This document shows, one piece after another, positions 44,737-55,834 of a stretch of DNA of 64,000 bases. Location: assembly GCF_002261185.1 (NCBI RefSeq), contig NZ_NEVQ01000013.1:1116001-1180000 (forward strand), written 5' to 3'. Source of the stretch: Bordetella genomosp. 4 (GTDB lineage Bacteria; Pseudomonadota; Gammaproteobacteria; Burkholderiales; Burkholderiaceae_B). The first letter of the stretch is position 1. Every line of letters begins with the position of its first letter. A model generated the notes under the pieces. That model saw only the letters and a program-made list of their open reading frames with translations, was not told the origin of the DNA and ran no database searches. Made by a program: the position numbers and the translations under genes.

Positions 44737-46461
44737 TCAGACGCGTGGTCCGCGAGCGGGAGGCTCGTCGGTGGGAGGTTTATTCAGATCCAGATCGATG
44801 CCGTCGAGCTTGCGAGTGAGCAAAGAGGTGTCCAGAACGGGTTCTCCGCCATAGGACGCGTCTTCGTCCTCGTTTTCATCTGCACGGCGAGCGCCGGCAC
44901 GGCGCAGCAGCCACGCGATGATCAATACGATCAATGCCAGTATGGCGGTCACGACAACCAGGAGATTGTCGGTCAGCCAATTGCCGGTGGTGGAGGTGGA
45001 ACCCCCGGTATTGGTACCCGAGGCAGCGGCGAGATCCTGAGCGGCGGCTTCGGTTCCGGCGGCATTGGGCGCGCCAGTTGCGTTTGAGTCGGATGTACCG
45101 GCACCTGCGCCAGTCCCCGCTGCACCTGCACCTGCTGCACCAGCGGCGCTGGAGCCTGGGCCATTGGATCCAGCCGCCGCACCATCGGGTCCTCCGGCCG
45201 CGCCGGTATTTGCGCCTGCGGCCGGCCCGGCGCCTGCGCCCGCAGCTCCGCCCCCCGTAGCACCTGTTCCAGCGCCCGCGGCACCGCTGCCGCCAACACC
45301 CGTTCCTGCACCTGCCGCGCCACTGCCTGCCGCCCCCGCTCCTGCACCCTCCGCGCCACTGCCCGACGTACCGTCAGTGCCGGCGGCGCCAGAGCCCGCT
45401 GCACCATTTTGGTTGGCTGCGCTCCCCGCCTTACCGCCAGCCGCGGCCTGGTTCAGGGCATCGACGTTGCCTTGCAGGGTCTCGACACGCTGCTGTGCAT
45501 CTTTCAAAGCATGTTGTTCGGACGTACGTGCGTCCGCTTGGGCATCGGCCTGGGCGCCCGCGGCATCCGAGGAACTGAGACGCAAACGGTCTTGCGGACT
45601 CGCACCAGCGCTGCCGCCCGATGGCGAAGCCGCACTCACATGGCCGCCACCGGCATTGGCGCCCTCGCCGGCCGCAGCCGCACCCGCGACGGCCGCGCCA
45701 GCGCGGCCGCGATAACGTGCGAACGCTTCAGCCTGCTCGATATAGATGCGGCGCGCCTCGGCGGGATCAATCGCACGTACCGCGGCGGCATCGGGAATCG
45801 TCAGCGTTTCTCCCGCACGCACCAGGTTCATATTGTTCTGGATAAATGCCTGGGGATTGGCGCGCCATATGGCTACCAGCATCTGATAGACGCTGGCGTC
45901 CGACACGCCGTTACGGCGGGCAATGCGGAACAGGTTGTCGCCCGCACGCACGGTCTCTGCCGAGGCAGGCGCCGCACGCTCTGCGCTGACGGATCCGATA
46001 CGCGCCGACTGAACCGGCGCCGCGGCTGCCCGCTGCGGCACCAGGATGGTGACCTGGACCTGGCGATGGCCTGAACTGGATTGCAAGTCAAGCAAGAGAT
46101 CCACAGCCGACGTCGCCAGGGGCTGCGAGGACTCAATACGGATACTTTTGCTTGTGGCCCGCGGGCCATCCTGCACACTCACACGCGCGGTATTCAGAGG
46201 CACAGGAGGCTGCAGCCCGGCGCGTTGCCACGCGGCGGCATCGGCCAGCGATACCTTGAGTGAAGCCAGTTCCTCGGCCGTGATGTTCTCGAGCGGCACC
46301 ACCACTCGCAAAGGCGCTCCCGGCGCGGAAATCACACGCGAATGCCCCACAGTCGCGGCATGCACCGTCGTCCCCATCGAGACACCCAATGCAAGCGCGA
46401 TGGCCCATTGCGAGGCTTTGATACGGTGGGTCGGCGAAAAACGACGTGAACGCAATGTCAT
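44737..46461 (-). CDS. fimV: FimV-like peptidoglycan-associated membrane protein
   Basis: A 574-residue protein. It has an N-terminal signal or membrane anchor, a FimV N-domain ([21 protein letters not shown]), a LysM peptidoglycan-binding domain around residues 190-245 ([17 protein letters not shown]), a coiled-coil-like Gln/Ala segment, about 140 residues of almost pure Gly/Ala with Ser/Thr/Pro, one membrane helix ([20 protein letters not shown]) and an acidic cytoplasmic tail. FimV proteins organise type IV pili and polar structures. The large C-terminal TPR part of Pseudomonas FimV is missing. The Gly/Ala block is likely variable between strains. Confidence 0.85.
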   Translation of the reverse strand: MTLRSRRFSPTHRIKASQWAIALALGVSMGTTVHAATVGHSRVISAPGAPLRVVVPLENITAEELASLKVSLADAAAWQRAGLQPPVPLNTARVSVQDGPRATSKSIRIESSQPLATSAVDLLLDLQSSSGHRQVQVTILVPQRAAAAPVQSARIGSVSAERAAPASAETVRAGDNLFRIARRNGVSDASVYQMLVAIWRANPQAFIQNNMNLVRAGETLTIPDAAAVRAIDPAEARRIYIEQAEAFARYRGRAGAAVAGAAAAGEGANAGGGHVSAASPSGGSAGASPQDRLRLSSSDAAGAQADAQADARTSEQHALKDAQQRVETLQGNVDALNQAAAGGKAGSAANQNGAAGSGAAGTDGTSGSGAEGAGAGAAGSGAAGAGTGVGGSGAAGAGTGATGGGAAGAGAGPAAGANTGAAGGPDGAAAGSNGPGSSAAGAAGAGAAGTGAGAGTSDSNATGAPNAAGTEAAAQDLAAASGTNTGGSTSTTGNWLTDNLLVVVTAILALIVLIIAWLLRRAGARRADENEDEDASYGGEPVLDTSLLTRKLDGIDLDLNKPPTDEPPARGPRV

Positions 46462-46576
46462 GTTGGGAAATCCTGCTGGACGAATCGGGTTACCGGCCAA
46501 TGCTGGGCGAAAGTGTAATAGATCGACCTTGATTCACAAACCTGCCATCAAGGCTGCGGCAAGGACAAAATAGCAG

Positions 46577-46598
46577 AAAGGCACCCGCAGGTGCCTTT
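46577..46598 (-). terminator. Hairpins between asd and fimV
   Basis: AAAGGCACC/GGTGCCTTT with a 4-nt loop forms a perfect stem; two further GC hairpins lie at 46604-46622 and 46637-46669. The T-run is weak. Together they may attenuate read-through from asd into fimV. Confidence 0.5.
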
Positions 46599-46680
46599 AC
46601 CGAGCCCGGCAAAAAACCGGGCAAGCCTGAATGCAAAACGGCGCTGCCGCTCAAACAGCCGGCGCCGTTGCGTATGACGT

Positions 46681-47817
46681 TCAGGCCTCGGACAATGCGA
46701 TGCGCAACATGCGGCGCAGCGGCTCGGCCGCACCCCACAACAATTGGTCGCCGACCGTGAAGGCGCCCAGGTATTGGGAACCCATGGACAGCTTGCGCAA
46801 CCGGCCAACCGGGATGTCGAGGGTTCCCGTCACCGCCACCGGCGTAAGCGCACGCACGGTGTCTTCTTTGGTGTTGGGGATGACCTTGGCCCATTGGGTG
46901 CCTTCGGCAATCAGGCCCTCGATTTCATCCAGAGGCACATCACGCTTGAGCTTGATGGTCAGTGCCTGGCTGTGGCAACGCATGGCGCCAATACGCACGC
47001 ACAGGCCGTCAATCGGCGTGGCAGGCGTACCAAACGCCTCGCCGCGGCCCAGGATCTTGTTGGTCTCGGCTTCGGCTTTCCATTCCTCGCGCGACATGCC
47101 GTTGCCCAGGTCCTTGTCGATCCAGGGGATCAGGTTGCCGCCCAGCGGCACGCCGAAGTGCTCTTGCGGCAGAGCCGGGTCTTGTTGCGCGGTCAACACG
47201 CCGCGATCGATTTCGAGAATGGCCGAGGCCGGATCGTCCAGCAGAGGCTTCACAGCCTGGTTCAGCAGACCGAATTGCGTCAGCAGTTCGCGCATGTGCT
47301 GCGCGCCGCCGCCCGATGCAGCCTGATAGGTCATGGAGGTCATCCATTCCACCAGGTCGTTGTTGAACAGGCCTGCCAGACCCATCAGCATGCAGCTGAC
47401 GGTGCAGTTGCCGCCGATGAAATTGCGCACGCCGCGCTTGAGCGCCGCATCGATCACGGGACGGTTGACCGGATCGAGCACGATGATGGCGTCGTCTTTC
47501 ATGCGCAGGGTGCTGGCGGCATCGATCCAGATGCCGTTCCAACCTGCGCCGCGCAGCTTGGGATAGACCTCGGTCGTATAGTCACCGCCCTGGGCGGTCA
47601 CGATAATCGGCAGTTTTTTCAGAGCATCGATGTCGTAGGCATTCTGCAACGGACCAGCGCCCTCGGCCCACGTGGGCGCGGCACCGCCAGCGTTGCTGGT
47701 GGAAAAGAATACGGGATCGATCAGGGCGAAGTCGTTTTCGTCACGCATGCGCTGCATGAGAACGGAACCGACCATGCCGCGCCAGCCGACCAGGCCTACT
47801 GCTTGCGTCATGTTCAA
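46681..47817 (-). CDS. asd: Aspartate-semialdehyde dehydrogenase
   Basis: NADP-dependent enzyme of lysine, threonine and methionine synthesis; 378 residues (376 if the second ATG is used). The N-terminal [17 protein letters not shown] binds the nucleotide, and catalytic Cys138 is in GGNCTVSC. It is the long Gram-negative form, about the size of the E. coli enzyme. The gene lies downstream of leuB within the leu-asd-fimV-truA order. Confidence 0.95.
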   Translation of the reverse strand: MNMTQAVGLVGWRGMVGSVLMQRMRDENDFALIDPVFFSTSNAGGAAPTWAEGAGPLQNAYDIDALKKLPIIVTAQGGDYTTEVYPKLRGAGWNGIWIDAASTLRMKDDAIIVLDPVNRPVIDAALKRGVRNFIGGNCTVSCMLMGLAGLFNNDLVEWMTSMTYQAASGGGAQHMRELLTQFGLLNQAVKPLLDDPASAILEIDRGVLTAQQDPALPQEHFGVPLGGNLIPWIDKDLGNGMSREEWKAEAETNKILGRGEAFGTPATPIDGLCVRIGAMRCHSQALTIKLKRDVPLDEIEGLIAEGTQWAKVIPNTKEDTVRALTPVAVTGTLDIPVGRLRKLSMGSQYLGAFTVGDQLLWGAAEPLRRMLRIALSEA

Positions 47818-48007
47818 TGCTCTTGAGGTTGATAAATAAGAAAAAAAGCTAACGATCCCGACAATTTATCAGAATAAGCGGGACTATGTTGCACTGCGAT
47901 GATATTAGGGACAAACCATGGCTCCTATTGGCGTTGTGAAAGCGCCACCCAGGCAGTCGTGAAGGCAACGTGCGCGAGAAATGTAGATGAGGTTGCGCTG
48001 CGTTTAA

Positions 48008-48047
48008 TGCACCGCCCCCGGCGCGACATCATGCCAGGGGCGGCGCA
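48008..48047 (-). terminator. Hairpin downstream of leuB
   Basis: TGCaCCGCCCC pairs with GGGGCGGcGCA, with a smaller GGC/GCC stem inside the loop. It lies 17 bp past the leuB stop and lacks a T-run. It likely ends or attenuates the leuCDB transcript before asd. Confidence 0.45.
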
Positions 48048-48063
48048 ATCAGGCGGGGGAGAA

Positions 48064-49140
48064 TCAGCCCAGCGCTTTCACTACGGCATCGCCCATTTGC
48101 GAGGTGGACACTTTGGTGGTGCCTTCTTCGTAAATATCGGCGGTGCGCAGGCCATCGGCCAACACCTTGCGTACGGCGGCTTCGATGCGGTCTGCTTGTG
48201 CGTTCTGGTTCAGCGAATAACGCAGCAACATGGCAGCAGACAGAATCGTCGCCAGCGGGTTGGCAATGCCTTGGCCCGCGATGTCGGGAGCCGAACCATG
48301 GCTGGGCTCGTACAGGCCCTGCCCCGATTCGTTCAGCGCGGCCGAGGGCAGCATGCCGATCGAGCCCGTCAACATCGCAGCCTCGTCCGACAGGATATCG
48401 CCGAACAGGTTGCCGGTCACGATGACGTCGAACTGGCGCGGGTTGCGTACCAATTGCATCGCGGCGTTGTCGACGTACATGTGCGAGAGTTCGACATCGG
48501 GATAGTCGCGTGCGACTTCGATGACGATGTCGCGCCAGAACTGCGAGGTTTCCAGCACGTTGGCCTTGTCCACGCTGCACAGTTTCTTGCCGCGTTTGCG
48601 AGCCGATTCGAAACCGATGCGCGCGATGCGGCGCACCTCGGAATCGGCGTAGCGCATGGTATCGAAGCCCTCGCGTTCGCCGGCGAAAACGCCATCTGCT
48701 GCAGTACGCACACCGCGCGGCGTGCCGAAATAAATGTCGCCAGTCAGTTCGCGAATGATCAGGATATCCAGGCCCGACACGATCTCGGGCTTGAGCGACG
48801 ATGCGCTGGCCAGCTCGGGATAGAGGATCGCAGGACGCAGATTCGCAAACAGGCCGAGCGCCTTGCGCAAGCCCAGGATGGCTTGCTCGGGACGGAACTC
48901 GCGCGGCAGGCTGTCGTATTTCCAGTCGCCCACGGCGCCGAACAACACCGCATGCGATTTGCGTGCGAGTTCCAGCGTCGCGGGCGGCAGCGGATGTTCG
49001 AACTGGTCGTAGGCGGCGCCGCCCACGGGGGCTTGCTGAATATCGAGCGGCAGACTCAATGCGCTCAGTACGCGCACAGCCTGCTCCACAATCTCGGGAC
49101 CAATGCCGTCACCAGGCAGCACTGCAATGTTATGTGTCAT
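48064..49140 (-). CDS. leuB: 3-isopropylmalate dehydrogenase
   Basis: A 358-residue NAD-dependent beta-decarboxylating dehydrogenase, third enzyme of the leucine branch. It begins [17 protein letters not shown]; substrate and metal residues are in [22 protein letters not shown] and [12 protein letters not shown], and [14 protein letters not shown] is the cofactor loop. It lies 31 bp after leuD. Confidence 0.96.
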   Translation of the reverse strand: MTHNIAVLPGDGIGPEIVEQAVRVLSALSLPLDIQQAPVGGAAYDQFEHPLPPATLELARKSHAVLFGAVGDWKYDSLPREFRPEQAILGLRKALGLFANLRPAILYPELASASSLKPEIVSGLDILIIRELTGDIYFGTPRGVRTAADGVFAGEREGFDTMRYADSEVRRIARIGFESARKRGKKLCSVDKANVLETSQFWRDIVIEVARDYPDVELSHMYVDNAAMQLVRNPRQFDVIVTGNLFGDILSDEAAMLTGSIGMLPSAALNESGQGLYEPSHGSAPDIAGQGIANPLATILSAAMLLRYSLNQNAQADRIEAAVRKVLADGLRTADIYEEGTTKVSTSQMGDAVVKALG

Positions 49141-49171
49141 GAAAAAAACCTATATGGGAAAACGGAAAGGC

Positions 49172-49822
49172 TTAAGCAATAGGCCGGCTTTCCAGCCAGG
49201 GATGACGGGCCAGGCGTTCTGCCTCGAAGGCACGGATCTTGTCGGACTGACGCAGGGTCAGGCCGATGTCATCGAAGCCATTGATCAAACAGTATTTGCG
49301 GAAGGGCTCGATGTCGAACGACATTTCGCGGTTGTCCGCCGCGATCACGACTTGGCGTTCGAGGTCGATACGCAGCTTGTAGCCGGGGAACGCCTTGACC
49401 TCGTCGAACAAACGCGCGACTTCCAGCTCGGACAGCACGATGGGCAAGAGACCGTTCTTGAAGCTGTTGTTAAAGAAGATATCGGCGTAGGACGGCGCGA
49501 TGATGGCGCGAAAACCGAACTGCGTCAGCGCCCACGGGGCGTGCTCACGGCTGGAGCCGCAGCCGAAGTTTTTACGCGCCAACAATACCGACGCGCCTTG
49601 GTAACGCGGTTGGTTCAACACGAAATCCGGATTCAACGGACGCTTGCTGTTGTCCATGCCCGGCTCGCCATGATCCAGGTAACGCAGTTCGTCAAACAGA
49701 TTCGGGCCAAAGCCGGTGCGCTTGATGGACTTCAGGAATTGCTTCGGGATGATGAGGTCGGTGTCGACGTTCTCGCGATCGAGCGGCGCCACCAGGCCTT
49801 CGTGAGTGGTAAATGCTTGCAT
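49172..49822 (-). CDS. leuD: 3-isopropylmalate dehydratase small subunit
   Basis: A 216-residue swivelling domain subunit. [23 protein letters not shown] and [15 protein letters not shown] are the family hallmarks; the latter helps bind substrate. It lies 13 bp after leuC and forms the LeuCD isomerase with it. Confidence 0.96.
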   Translation of the reverse strand: MQAFTTHEGLVAPLDRENVDTDLIIPKQFLKSIKRTGFGPNLFDELRYLDHGEPGMDNSKRPLNPDFVLNQPRYQGASVLLARKNFGCGSSREHAPWALTQFGFRAIIAPSYADIFFNNSFKNGLLPIVLSELEVARLFDEVKAFPGYKLRIDLERQVVIAADNREMSFDIEPFRKYCLINGFDDIGLTLRQSDKIRAFEAERLARHPWLESRPIA

Positions 49823-49835
49823 GATGTCTGAGCTC

Positions 49836-51239
49836 TTAGCGGAAGTTGCGGACGTCGACGAAATGACCGGCTACGGCAGCGGCAGCGGCCATCGCGGGGC
49901 TGACCAGATGAGTGCGGCCACCCTGCCCTTGGCGGCCTTCGAAGTTGCGGTTCGAGGTCGAGGCGCAGCGCTCTTCAGGCTCAAGGCGGTCGGCGTTCAT
50001 TGCCAGGCACATCGAGCAACCCGGTTCACGCCATTCGAAACCAGCCTCGATAAAGATCTTGTCCAGGCCTTCGCGTTCGGCTTGCTGCTTGACCAGGCCA
50101 GAACCCGGCACCACCATGGCTTGCTTGACGTTGGAGGCCACGTGTTTGCCACGGGCGACGGCGGCGGCTTCGCGCAGGTCTTCGATGCGGGAGTTGGTGC
50201 ACGAGCCGATGAACACGCGATCGACGCGGATGTCGGTCAAGGGCGTGTTGGGCTTCAGGCCCATGTATTGCAGGGCGCGCTCCATGCCGCTGCGGCGTAC
50301 ATCGTCTTTTTCGCGATCGGGATCGGGGACACGGGAATCCACCGACAGGACCATCTCGGGCGAGGTGCCCCAGGTGACTTGCGGCTTGATGTCTTTCGCA
50401 TTGACTTCGACCACGCGGTCGAATTTGGCGCCTGCGTCGCTATGCAAGGTGCGCCAGTAGGCGACCGCCTGATCCCACAACACGCCCGTGGGCGAGAATG
50501 GACGGCCACGGAAATATTCGATGGTCTTGTCGTCAACAGCGACCATGCCGGAACGTGCACCGGCCTCGATGGCCATGTTGCAGACCGTCATGCGGCCTTC
50601 CATGGACAAGCCGCGAATCGTGCTGCCGGCGAATTCGATGGCGTGCCCGGTGCCGCCTGCCGTGCCGATGATGCCGATGATATGCAGCACGACATCCTTG
50701 GCCGTACAGCCGAAAGGCAATTCGCCCTCGACCTTGATCAGCATGCTCTTGTTCTTTTTCATCAGCAGGGTCTGCGTGGCGAGCACGTGCTCGACCTCGG
50801 AGGTGCCGATACCAAAGGCCAATGCCCCCATCGCGCCGTGCGTGCTGGTGTGCGAGTCGCCACATACCACCGTCATGCCGGGAAGCGTCGCGCCCTGCTC
50901 CGGTCCGATGACGTGCACGATGCCTTGGCGCAGGTCGGCCATGCGGAATTCGGTGATCCCGTATTTGTCGCAGTTGGCATCCAGCGTGTCGACCTGCAGT
51001 TTCGAAATCGGGTCGTCGATGCCGCGATTGCGGTTGATCGTAGGCACGTTGTGATCGGCCACGGCCAGGTTGGCGCTGATGCGCCAGGGCTTGCGGCCGG
51101 CCAGGGTCAGGCCTTCGAAGGCCTGCGGGCTGGTCACCTCGTGCAACAGGTGCCGGTCGATGTAGAGCAAACAGGTGCCGTCGGATTCCTGGTTCACGAC
51201 GTGCGCGTTCCAGAGTTTGTCGTAGAGGGTTTGGGCCAT
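49836..51239 (-). CDS. leuC: 3-isopropylmalate dehydratase large subunit
   Basis: A 467-residue aconitase-family subunit carrying a 4Fe-4S cluster; the cysteines are in [11 protein letters not shown] and [10 protein letters not shown]. The segment [21 protein letters not shown] is also conserved. The ATG at 51239 begins [10 protein letters not shown]. It is first in leuC-leuD-leuB, with a good sigma-70-like promoter about 55-85 bp upstream. Confidence 0.96.
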   Translation of the reverse strand: MAQTLYDKLWNAHVVNQESDGTCLLYIDRHLLHEVTSPQAFEGLTLAGRKPWRISANLAVADHNVPTINRNRGIDDPISKLQVDTLDANCDKYGITEFRMADLRQGIVHVIGPEQGATLPGMTVVCGDSHTSTHGAMGALAFGIGTSEVEHVLATQTLLMKKNKSMLIKVEGELPFGCTAKDVVLHIIGIIGTAGGTGHAIEFAGSTIRGLSMEGRMTVCNMAIEAGARSGMVAVDDKTIEYFRGRPFSPTGVLWDQAVAYWRTLHSDAGAKFDRVVEVNAKDIKPQVTWGTSPEMVLSVDSRVPDPDREKDDVRRSGMERALQYMGLKPNTPLTDIRVDRVFIGSCTNSRIEDLREAAAVARGKHVASNVKQAMVVPGSGLVKQQAEREGLDKIFIEAGFEWREPGCSMCLAMNADRLEPEERCASTSNRNFEGRQGQGGRTHLVSPAMAAAAAVAGHFVDVRNFR

Positions 51240-51295
51240 GAATAGACTCGCGGAATATCCGGCTGGGCCGGTAGGGACATCAGAATCGATGCCTC

Positions 51296-51324
51296 ATTAT
51301 GCCCATGCTCTCAACCTAGTACAA
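51296..51324 (-). promoter_or_regulatory. Candidate leuCDB promoter
   Basis: On the minus strand, -35 TTGTAC (51319-51324) and -10 CATAAT (51296-51301) are separated by exactly 17 bp. A start of transcription near 51289 would give a leader of about 50 nt to leuC. No leucine-rich leader peptide is apparent. Confidence 0.6.
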
Positions 51325-51399
51325 CGGCAGCATTTATCCTAGTATTAGAAGCACCACCTTTCTGAGGCGCGCGGTGGTGCGCGCAACTCAAGACGGACC

Positions 51400-51435
51400 A
51401 AAACAGAACCGCCCCATCAGGAGGGGCGGTTCTGT
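51400..51435 (-). terminator. Terminator of the M48 protease gene
   Basis: A perfect 13-bp stem (ACAGAACCGCCCC/GGGGCGGTTCTGT) with a 7-nt loop, followed on the minus strand by TTTTGG. It lies 55 bp past the protease stop and upstream of the leuC promoter. Confidence 0.8.
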
Positions 51436-51489
51436 CAAAAGTCTGAGTCGAGAGGAAGCGCCTTGACGCCAGATACCGACATCGGGCAG

Positions 51490-52326
51490 CTATTTTTTGC
51501 CCTTTGCCTGATCGTATAGCGGCATCACGCGTTGCGACGCAGCCTGCAATTCGCTGATGCGTGTCGCCGCCGAGGGGTGGGTCGACAGGAACTCGGGCGG
51601 CGCGCCACTGCTGGCCGCACCCATTTTTTGCCATAGCGTCACCGCAGCACGGGGGTCATACCCCGCCCGGGCGGCGAGTTCCACACCCATCATGTCGGCC
51701 TCGCTCTCATGAGTACGGCTGTTGGGCAGGGTAAACATGACGTCGGTGAGCTTGCTGCCCAGGTCCGTAGAGACGCCCGTCGCTATCGACAGCACGGACA
51801 GACCTACATTGGTCACCATCTGCTGCGACATACGCTCGCGTGCGTGTTCGCGCAAAGCGTGCGCAATCTCGTGCCCCAGGACCGCTGCCAACTCAGCGTC
51901 GGTGGGTTTGATCTGCGTCAACAGCCCTGTATAGACCGCTATTTTGCCGCCGGGCATGCACCATGCGTTGACCTCATCGGACGACAGCACGTGCACCTCC
52001 CAGGCCCAGTTGGCTGCGTCGGGCCGGAACGCGCCTACCTGCGCAATCAGCCGTTGAGAAATCGCACGCACGCGCGACACTTGTTCGGCATTGCGATCCA
52101 ACGCACCCTGCGCCTTGGCCTGCTGGATGAGTTCGGAATACTGCTGGCCGGCTTCTTGCTCGAGCTCTTTTTCCGGCACCATGCTGGACATGTACTGTGT
52201 GCGTTCAACGCCTACAGTGCCGGACTGCGTCGTCTGCACGCTGGCGCAACCGGTCACGGCCATGGTGCCAGCTACGGCGACGACCCCAAGCAGCTTGCGC
52301 CAGACTGTTCGAAATCCTGCGTTCAT
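51490..52326 (-). CDS. M48-family metalloprotease, lipoprotein (LoiP/YggG-like)
   Basis: A 278-residue peptidase. The signal peptide ends in a lipobox with C27 (VTGC), so it is a periplasm-facing lipoprotein. The zinc site is H152-E-x-x-H156 (GHEIAHAL), with the third ligand in HESEADMMG. The ATG at 52326 is chosen since GAGGAGGAG lies 6-7 bases upstream; a further upstream ATG would put this site inside the gene. LoiP-like proteins act in outer-membrane quality control. It has its own terminator and lies downstream of aroC. Confidence 0.9.
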   Translation of the reverse strand: MNAGFRTVWRKLLGVVAVAGTMAVTGCASVQTTQSGTVGVERTQYMSSMVPEKELEQEAGQQYSELIQQAKAQGALDRNAEQVSRVRAISQRLIAQVGAFRPDAANWAWEVHVLSSDEVNAWCMPGGKIAVYTGLLTQIKPTDAELAAVLGHEIAHALREHARERMSQQMVTNVGLSVLSIATGVSTDLGSKLTDVMFTLPNSRTHESEADMMGVELAARAGYDPRAAVTLWQKMGAASSGAPPEFLSTHPSAATRISELQAASQRVMPLYDQAKGKK

Positions 52327-52450
52327 GTGTGTGCTCCTCCTCATCAACATTGTCGGACCAACGCAACGCGCCGCGAAGGCCGAACTGTCGTCCCGGACCA
52401 GAGGCCCAGGACAGACGTATCAGCATCATCGCCACATGGCCTTTGTGCGA

Positions 52451-53509
52451 TCAGCCGCACTGCGCCCGTTGGCGCAAAGCATGGTCCATCAGCACCAGCG
52501 CCAACATCGCCTCGACAATCGGGGTGGCACGGATGCCGACGCATGGATCGTGGCGGCCCAGCGTTTGCACCATGATGGGTTCGCCCTCGCTATTGATCGA
52601 GTGGCGCTCGACGCGAATACTCGAGGTCGGCTTGATCGCCAGAGATACCGTCATCGGCTGCCCGGTGGAAATCCCCCCCAGCACACCGCCCGCATTGTTC
52701 CCGATAAAGCCTTCGGGCGTGATCTCGTCCCCGTGCTCAGAGCCTCGCTGCGTAATAGCACCGAAACCCGCCCCGATCGACACGCCTTTGACAGCGTTCA
52801 GACCCATCATGACGTGCGCGATATCGGCGTCCAGACGGTCGTAAATGGGTTCTCCCCAGCCGACCGGCACGTTTTCCGCGACGACCTCGATGCGTGCGCC
52901 TATCGAATCCCCATCGCGGCGCAACTGATCCATATAGGCTTCGAGCTCGGGCACAACACCGGCATTTGGCGCGTAAAAGGCATTGTTGGGCACGTCGTCC
53001 CACGACACGAACGGAATCGGAATGGGCCCCAACTGGCTCATATAACCGCGCACACGAATCCCGTGCTGCTCGGCCAGCCATTTTTTGGCAATCGCCCCGG
53101 CGGCGACCGTAGGCGCCGTCAGGCGCGCAGAGGAACGCCCACCGCCACGCGGATCGCGCAGGCCGTATTTGCGGGTATAGGTGAAATCGGCATGCCCGGG
53201 GCGGAAAGTATCGGCAATATTGGAATAGTCCTTGCTGCGCGCATCGGTATTGCGAATCAGCAATGCGATGGGCGTGCCGGTCGTCACGCCCTGGTACACC
53301 CCGGACAGAATCTCGACCTGGTCGGCCTCCTGGCGCTGCGTCACGTGGCGCGAGGTGCCGGGACGGCGGCGATCCAGTTCGGCCTGGATATCGGCAGCCT
53401 CCAGCGCCAGCCCCGGTGGGCAGCCATCCACCACACAGCCGATGGCAGGGCCATGGGATTCGCCAAAATTCGTGACGCAGAAAAGAGTACCGAGAGTATT
53501 GCCGGACAT
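52451..53509 (-). CDS. aroC: Chorismate synthase
   Basis: Final enzyme of the shikimate pathway; 352 residues, requires reduced FMN. It begins [20 protein letters not shown], a family signature, and has [27 protein letters not shown] (quoted in part) with the catalytic His and the basic FMN region, and the third signature near the C-terminus around [16 protein letters not shown]. No other aro genes are close. Confidence 0.96.
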   Translation of the reverse strand: MSGNTLGTLFCVTNFGESHGPAIGCVVDGCPPGLALEAADIQAELDRRRPGTSRHVTQRQEADQVEILSGVYQGVTTGTPIALLIRNTDARSKDYSNIADTFRPGHADFTYTRKYGLRDPRGGGRSSARLTAPTVAAGAIAKKWLAEQHGIRVRGYMSQLGPIPIPFVSWDDVPNNAFYAPNAGVVPELEAYMDQLRRDGDSIGARIEVVAENVPVGWGEPIYDRLDADIAHVMMGLNAVKGVSIGAGFGAITQRGSEHGDEITPEGFIGNNAGGVLGGISTGQPMTVSLAIKPTSSIRVERHSINSEGEPIMVQTLGRHDPCVGIRATPIVEAMLALVLMDHALRQRAQCG

Positions 53510-53600
53510 GGACGTTAAGGAATCAGAAAAGCATTAGAAGGCAGGCCTGATTATGACATTGACGGGCGGCCGCCTGCGCAGGAGCATGCAAAAGACGCGT

Positions 53601-55199
53601 TTATGACGAACAGCTGACTTCGATTCCGCCTGCCCAATCCGGCGGCAGTCCCGCGTAGGCTTCGTAGCCGGCTTTCTCGGTATAGGGGTCGCGCAGCAAG
53701 TGCAGCAGGGTATCGATTTCGCCGGCATCGCCGGTTTTCGCCGCACGGATCGCCTGCTCGGCCAAGTGGTTGCGCAGCACATAAAGCGGGTTGACGGCGT
53801 CCATCGCCTGGGCCCGTGCCTGTGCAGCAGCATCCGGGTGGCTCGCTGCGGTCGAGGGCGCGCCCTCAGCGGCTGGCTCGCGGTCAGCCCGGCCCATTGA
53901 ACCGCCAGAGGCATTGATGCCGTCAATGGGATCCTGCGCATGGCGTGCCTCCAGGCGCTCGTACCACTCACGGGCCGCCTCACGGTCTATGAAGAGATCT
54001 TGAAAACCCTGCGGACGGCCGCGCACAGCATCGGCCAAGCGACGGAACGTCAGGGTGAAATCGGCTCGCTGGTCGTGCATGAGCTTGAGCAGCGCATCCA
54101 AAAGCGCCTCATCGTCGGCCTGCCAGCGATAGAGCCCGAGTTTCGCAGCCATCCGTTGATGAAAGGCCTGGATAAAAATCGCCTCGTAGCCATCCAGGAC
54201 CCCGCGCAGTGCGTCGACGTCGGCCACCAGGGTATGCAAGCTGCCCGCCAGACGATAGAGATTCCACAGGGCCACCGAAGGTTGGCGGTTCCAGGAATAG
54301 CGGCCCTCGGTGTCTGAATGATTGCAGACGTGATCCAGTCTGAAAGTATCCATGAATCCATACGGGCCATAATCCAGCGTGAGCCCCAGAATCGACATGT
54401 TGTCGGTGTTCATCACCCCGTGGCAAAAGCCTACGGCCTGCCAGTCCGCCATGAGCAATGCCGTGCGGCGGGTGACCTCGGCGAGCAAACGCAATATCGC
54501 AGCGTCAGTCCCCGATGCGCCGCCCGTTTCGGCATCACGGCAATGGGGATAGAACTTGTCAATCACATAGTCGGTCAACACCCGCAACTCCTCGGGCTGG
54601 CGGCGCGAGGACCAGTGCTCAAACGATCCGAATCGCACAAAACTCGGAGACATGCGGGTGACGATCGCGGCCGTTTCCATCGTTTCGCGCCAGACGGGAT
54701 CATCGGAGACTACCAAGGCCAAGGCGCGCGTGGTCGGGATCCCCAAGCCGTGCATGGCCTCGCTGGCCAGATACTCGCGTACGGACGAACGCAGTACCGC
54801 CCGGCCATCGCCCATGCGGGAATACGGCGTCATCCCGGCGCCTTTCAGCTGCAATTCCCAATTACCGTGAGGACCCACCACCTCGCCCAGCAGATGCGCG
54901 CGGCCGTCGCCCAGTTGCCCGGCCCACACGCCGAATTGATGACCGCTATATACGGCAGCCAGGGTGTCCCCGCCCGGCAGGGGCTGCTGACCTGAACAGA
55001 CACGCAGAAATGTCTCGGATTGCAGGGCCTCGGGCGACAGGCCGATCAACTCAGCGGCCTGCTCGTTAGCATGCAACAGCCTGGGCGCAGTCAAGGGTTG
55101 CGCCGCCAGCCGTGTGTAAAACGCAGGCGGCAGCGCGGCAAAGGAATTGTCCAGCCGTAAGTCGTCCAGTTGATGCAGCAAGGTCGGTGAATCGGTCAT
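53601..55199 (-). CDS. selO: Protein adenylyltransferase SelO (YdiU)
   Basis: A 532-residue pseudokinase-fold AMPylase that binds ATP upside-down and transfers AMP to target proteins. Characteristic parts are LQLKGAGMTPYSRMGDGRAVLRSS (quoted in part), the HGVMNTDNMSI catalytic-loop-like segment and the LDYGPYGFMD metal motif. It ends IEVSCSS, with Cys where eukaryotic SelO has selenocysteine. An insert-like Ala/acid-rich region near residues 445-480 is variable. The ATG at 55199 starts the conserved region. Confidence 0.92.
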   Translation of the reverse strand: MTDSPTLLHQLDDLRLDNSFAALPPAFYTRLAAQPLTAPRLLHANEQAAELIGLSPEALQSETFLRVCSGQQPLPGGDTLAAVYSGHQFGVWAGQLGDGRAHLLGEVVGPHGNWELQLKGAGMTPYSRMGDGRAVLRSSVREYLASEAMHGLGIPTTRALALVVSDDPVWRETMETAAIVTRMSPSFVRFGSFEHWSSRRQPEELRVLTDYVIDKFYPHCRDAETGGASGTDAAILRLLAEVTRRTALLMADWQAVGFCHGVMNTDNMSILGLTLDYGPYGFMDTFRLDHVCNHSDTEGRYSWNRQPSVALWNLYRLAGSLHTLVADVDALRGVLDGYEAIFIQAFHQRMAAKLGLYRWQADDEALLDALLKLMHDQRADFTLTFRRLADAVRGRPQGFQDLFIDREAAREWYERLEARHAQDPIDGINASGGSMGRADREPAAEGAPSTAASHPDAAAQARAQAMDAVNPLYVLRNHLAEQAIRAAKTGDAGEIDTLLHLLRDPYTEKAGYEAYAGLPPDWAGGIEVSCSS

Positions 55200-55320
55200 A
55201 GTGAGAAATGAATCGTCAGGAATCGCGGAGACTGCCGTGGTATCTGTGGCGCTAGCATGGACATCCACAGAGCGGAATCGACTGTGGCCCGTTTGCGGCA
55301 TGCGGGTCACAGCCGTCACA

Positions 55321-55707
55321 TCATCGCGGCACGCCAACTCTTGCCCGGGCGCGTGCCGCGCGCTTGGCCGGCCGTACATACAGGATAGCAGCGACGAAAA
55401 ACACCAGCGACAGCGCAATTTCCAGGCCTGCCAGGGCAGCCGACATCGGCGCGGGGTCGGACATGGCCCGCACGACGCCCTCCATCAAATACAGCAATAT
55501 CAGCATTGAGGCCCATTGATAGGTATAGAGATTGCCCCGCAACACGCCGCGCAGCGGAAAGGCCAGCGGCAGCGCCTTGAGCAACAGCCACGAACCGCCC
55601 GGCCGGATCGGCGCCAGCACGGTTTCCCATGCCACGCACAAGACGATCAGGGCCAACAAGGCTGCCGACGCCAGACGCCGCAGATTGGGATTCAACTCAA
55701 CGTTCAT
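55321..55707 (-). CDS. DUF2069-family inner membrane protein
   Basis: A 128-residue protein with about four hydrophobic segments and a basic Arg/Ala tail. The pattern LPLRG-like FPLRGVLRGNLYTYQWASMLILLY is that of the DUF2069 family. Function is unknown. The ATG at 55707 is preferred over a TTG one codon upstream. It diverges from the YihY-family gene. Confidence 0.75.
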   Translation of the reverse strand: MNVELNPNLRRLASAALLALIVLCVAWETVLAPIRPGGSWLLLKALPLAFPLRGVLRGNLYTYQWASMLILLYLMEGVVRAMSDPAPMSAALAGLEIALSLVFFVAAILYVRPAKRAARARARVGVPR

Positions 55708-55834
55708 CAATGGTCTCGAGAAGTAACGCCCCGGCTCAATCCTGTGCGAAGCCGTCTACACCTGCCCCAAGCATCCCGGCATGCAGGCCAGGAAGATGCC
55801 GGGAAAGAAACGCCCAAACTGCTATTATCGCCCG

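Noticed and set aside
49806-51245. 479-residue plus-strand open frame
   Set aside because: Antisense to leuC, which has all expected motifs.
53601-53620. Selenocysteine read-through at the selO end
   Set aside because: The gene ends with Cys-Ser-Ser and a normal stop; no in-frame TGA needs recoding.
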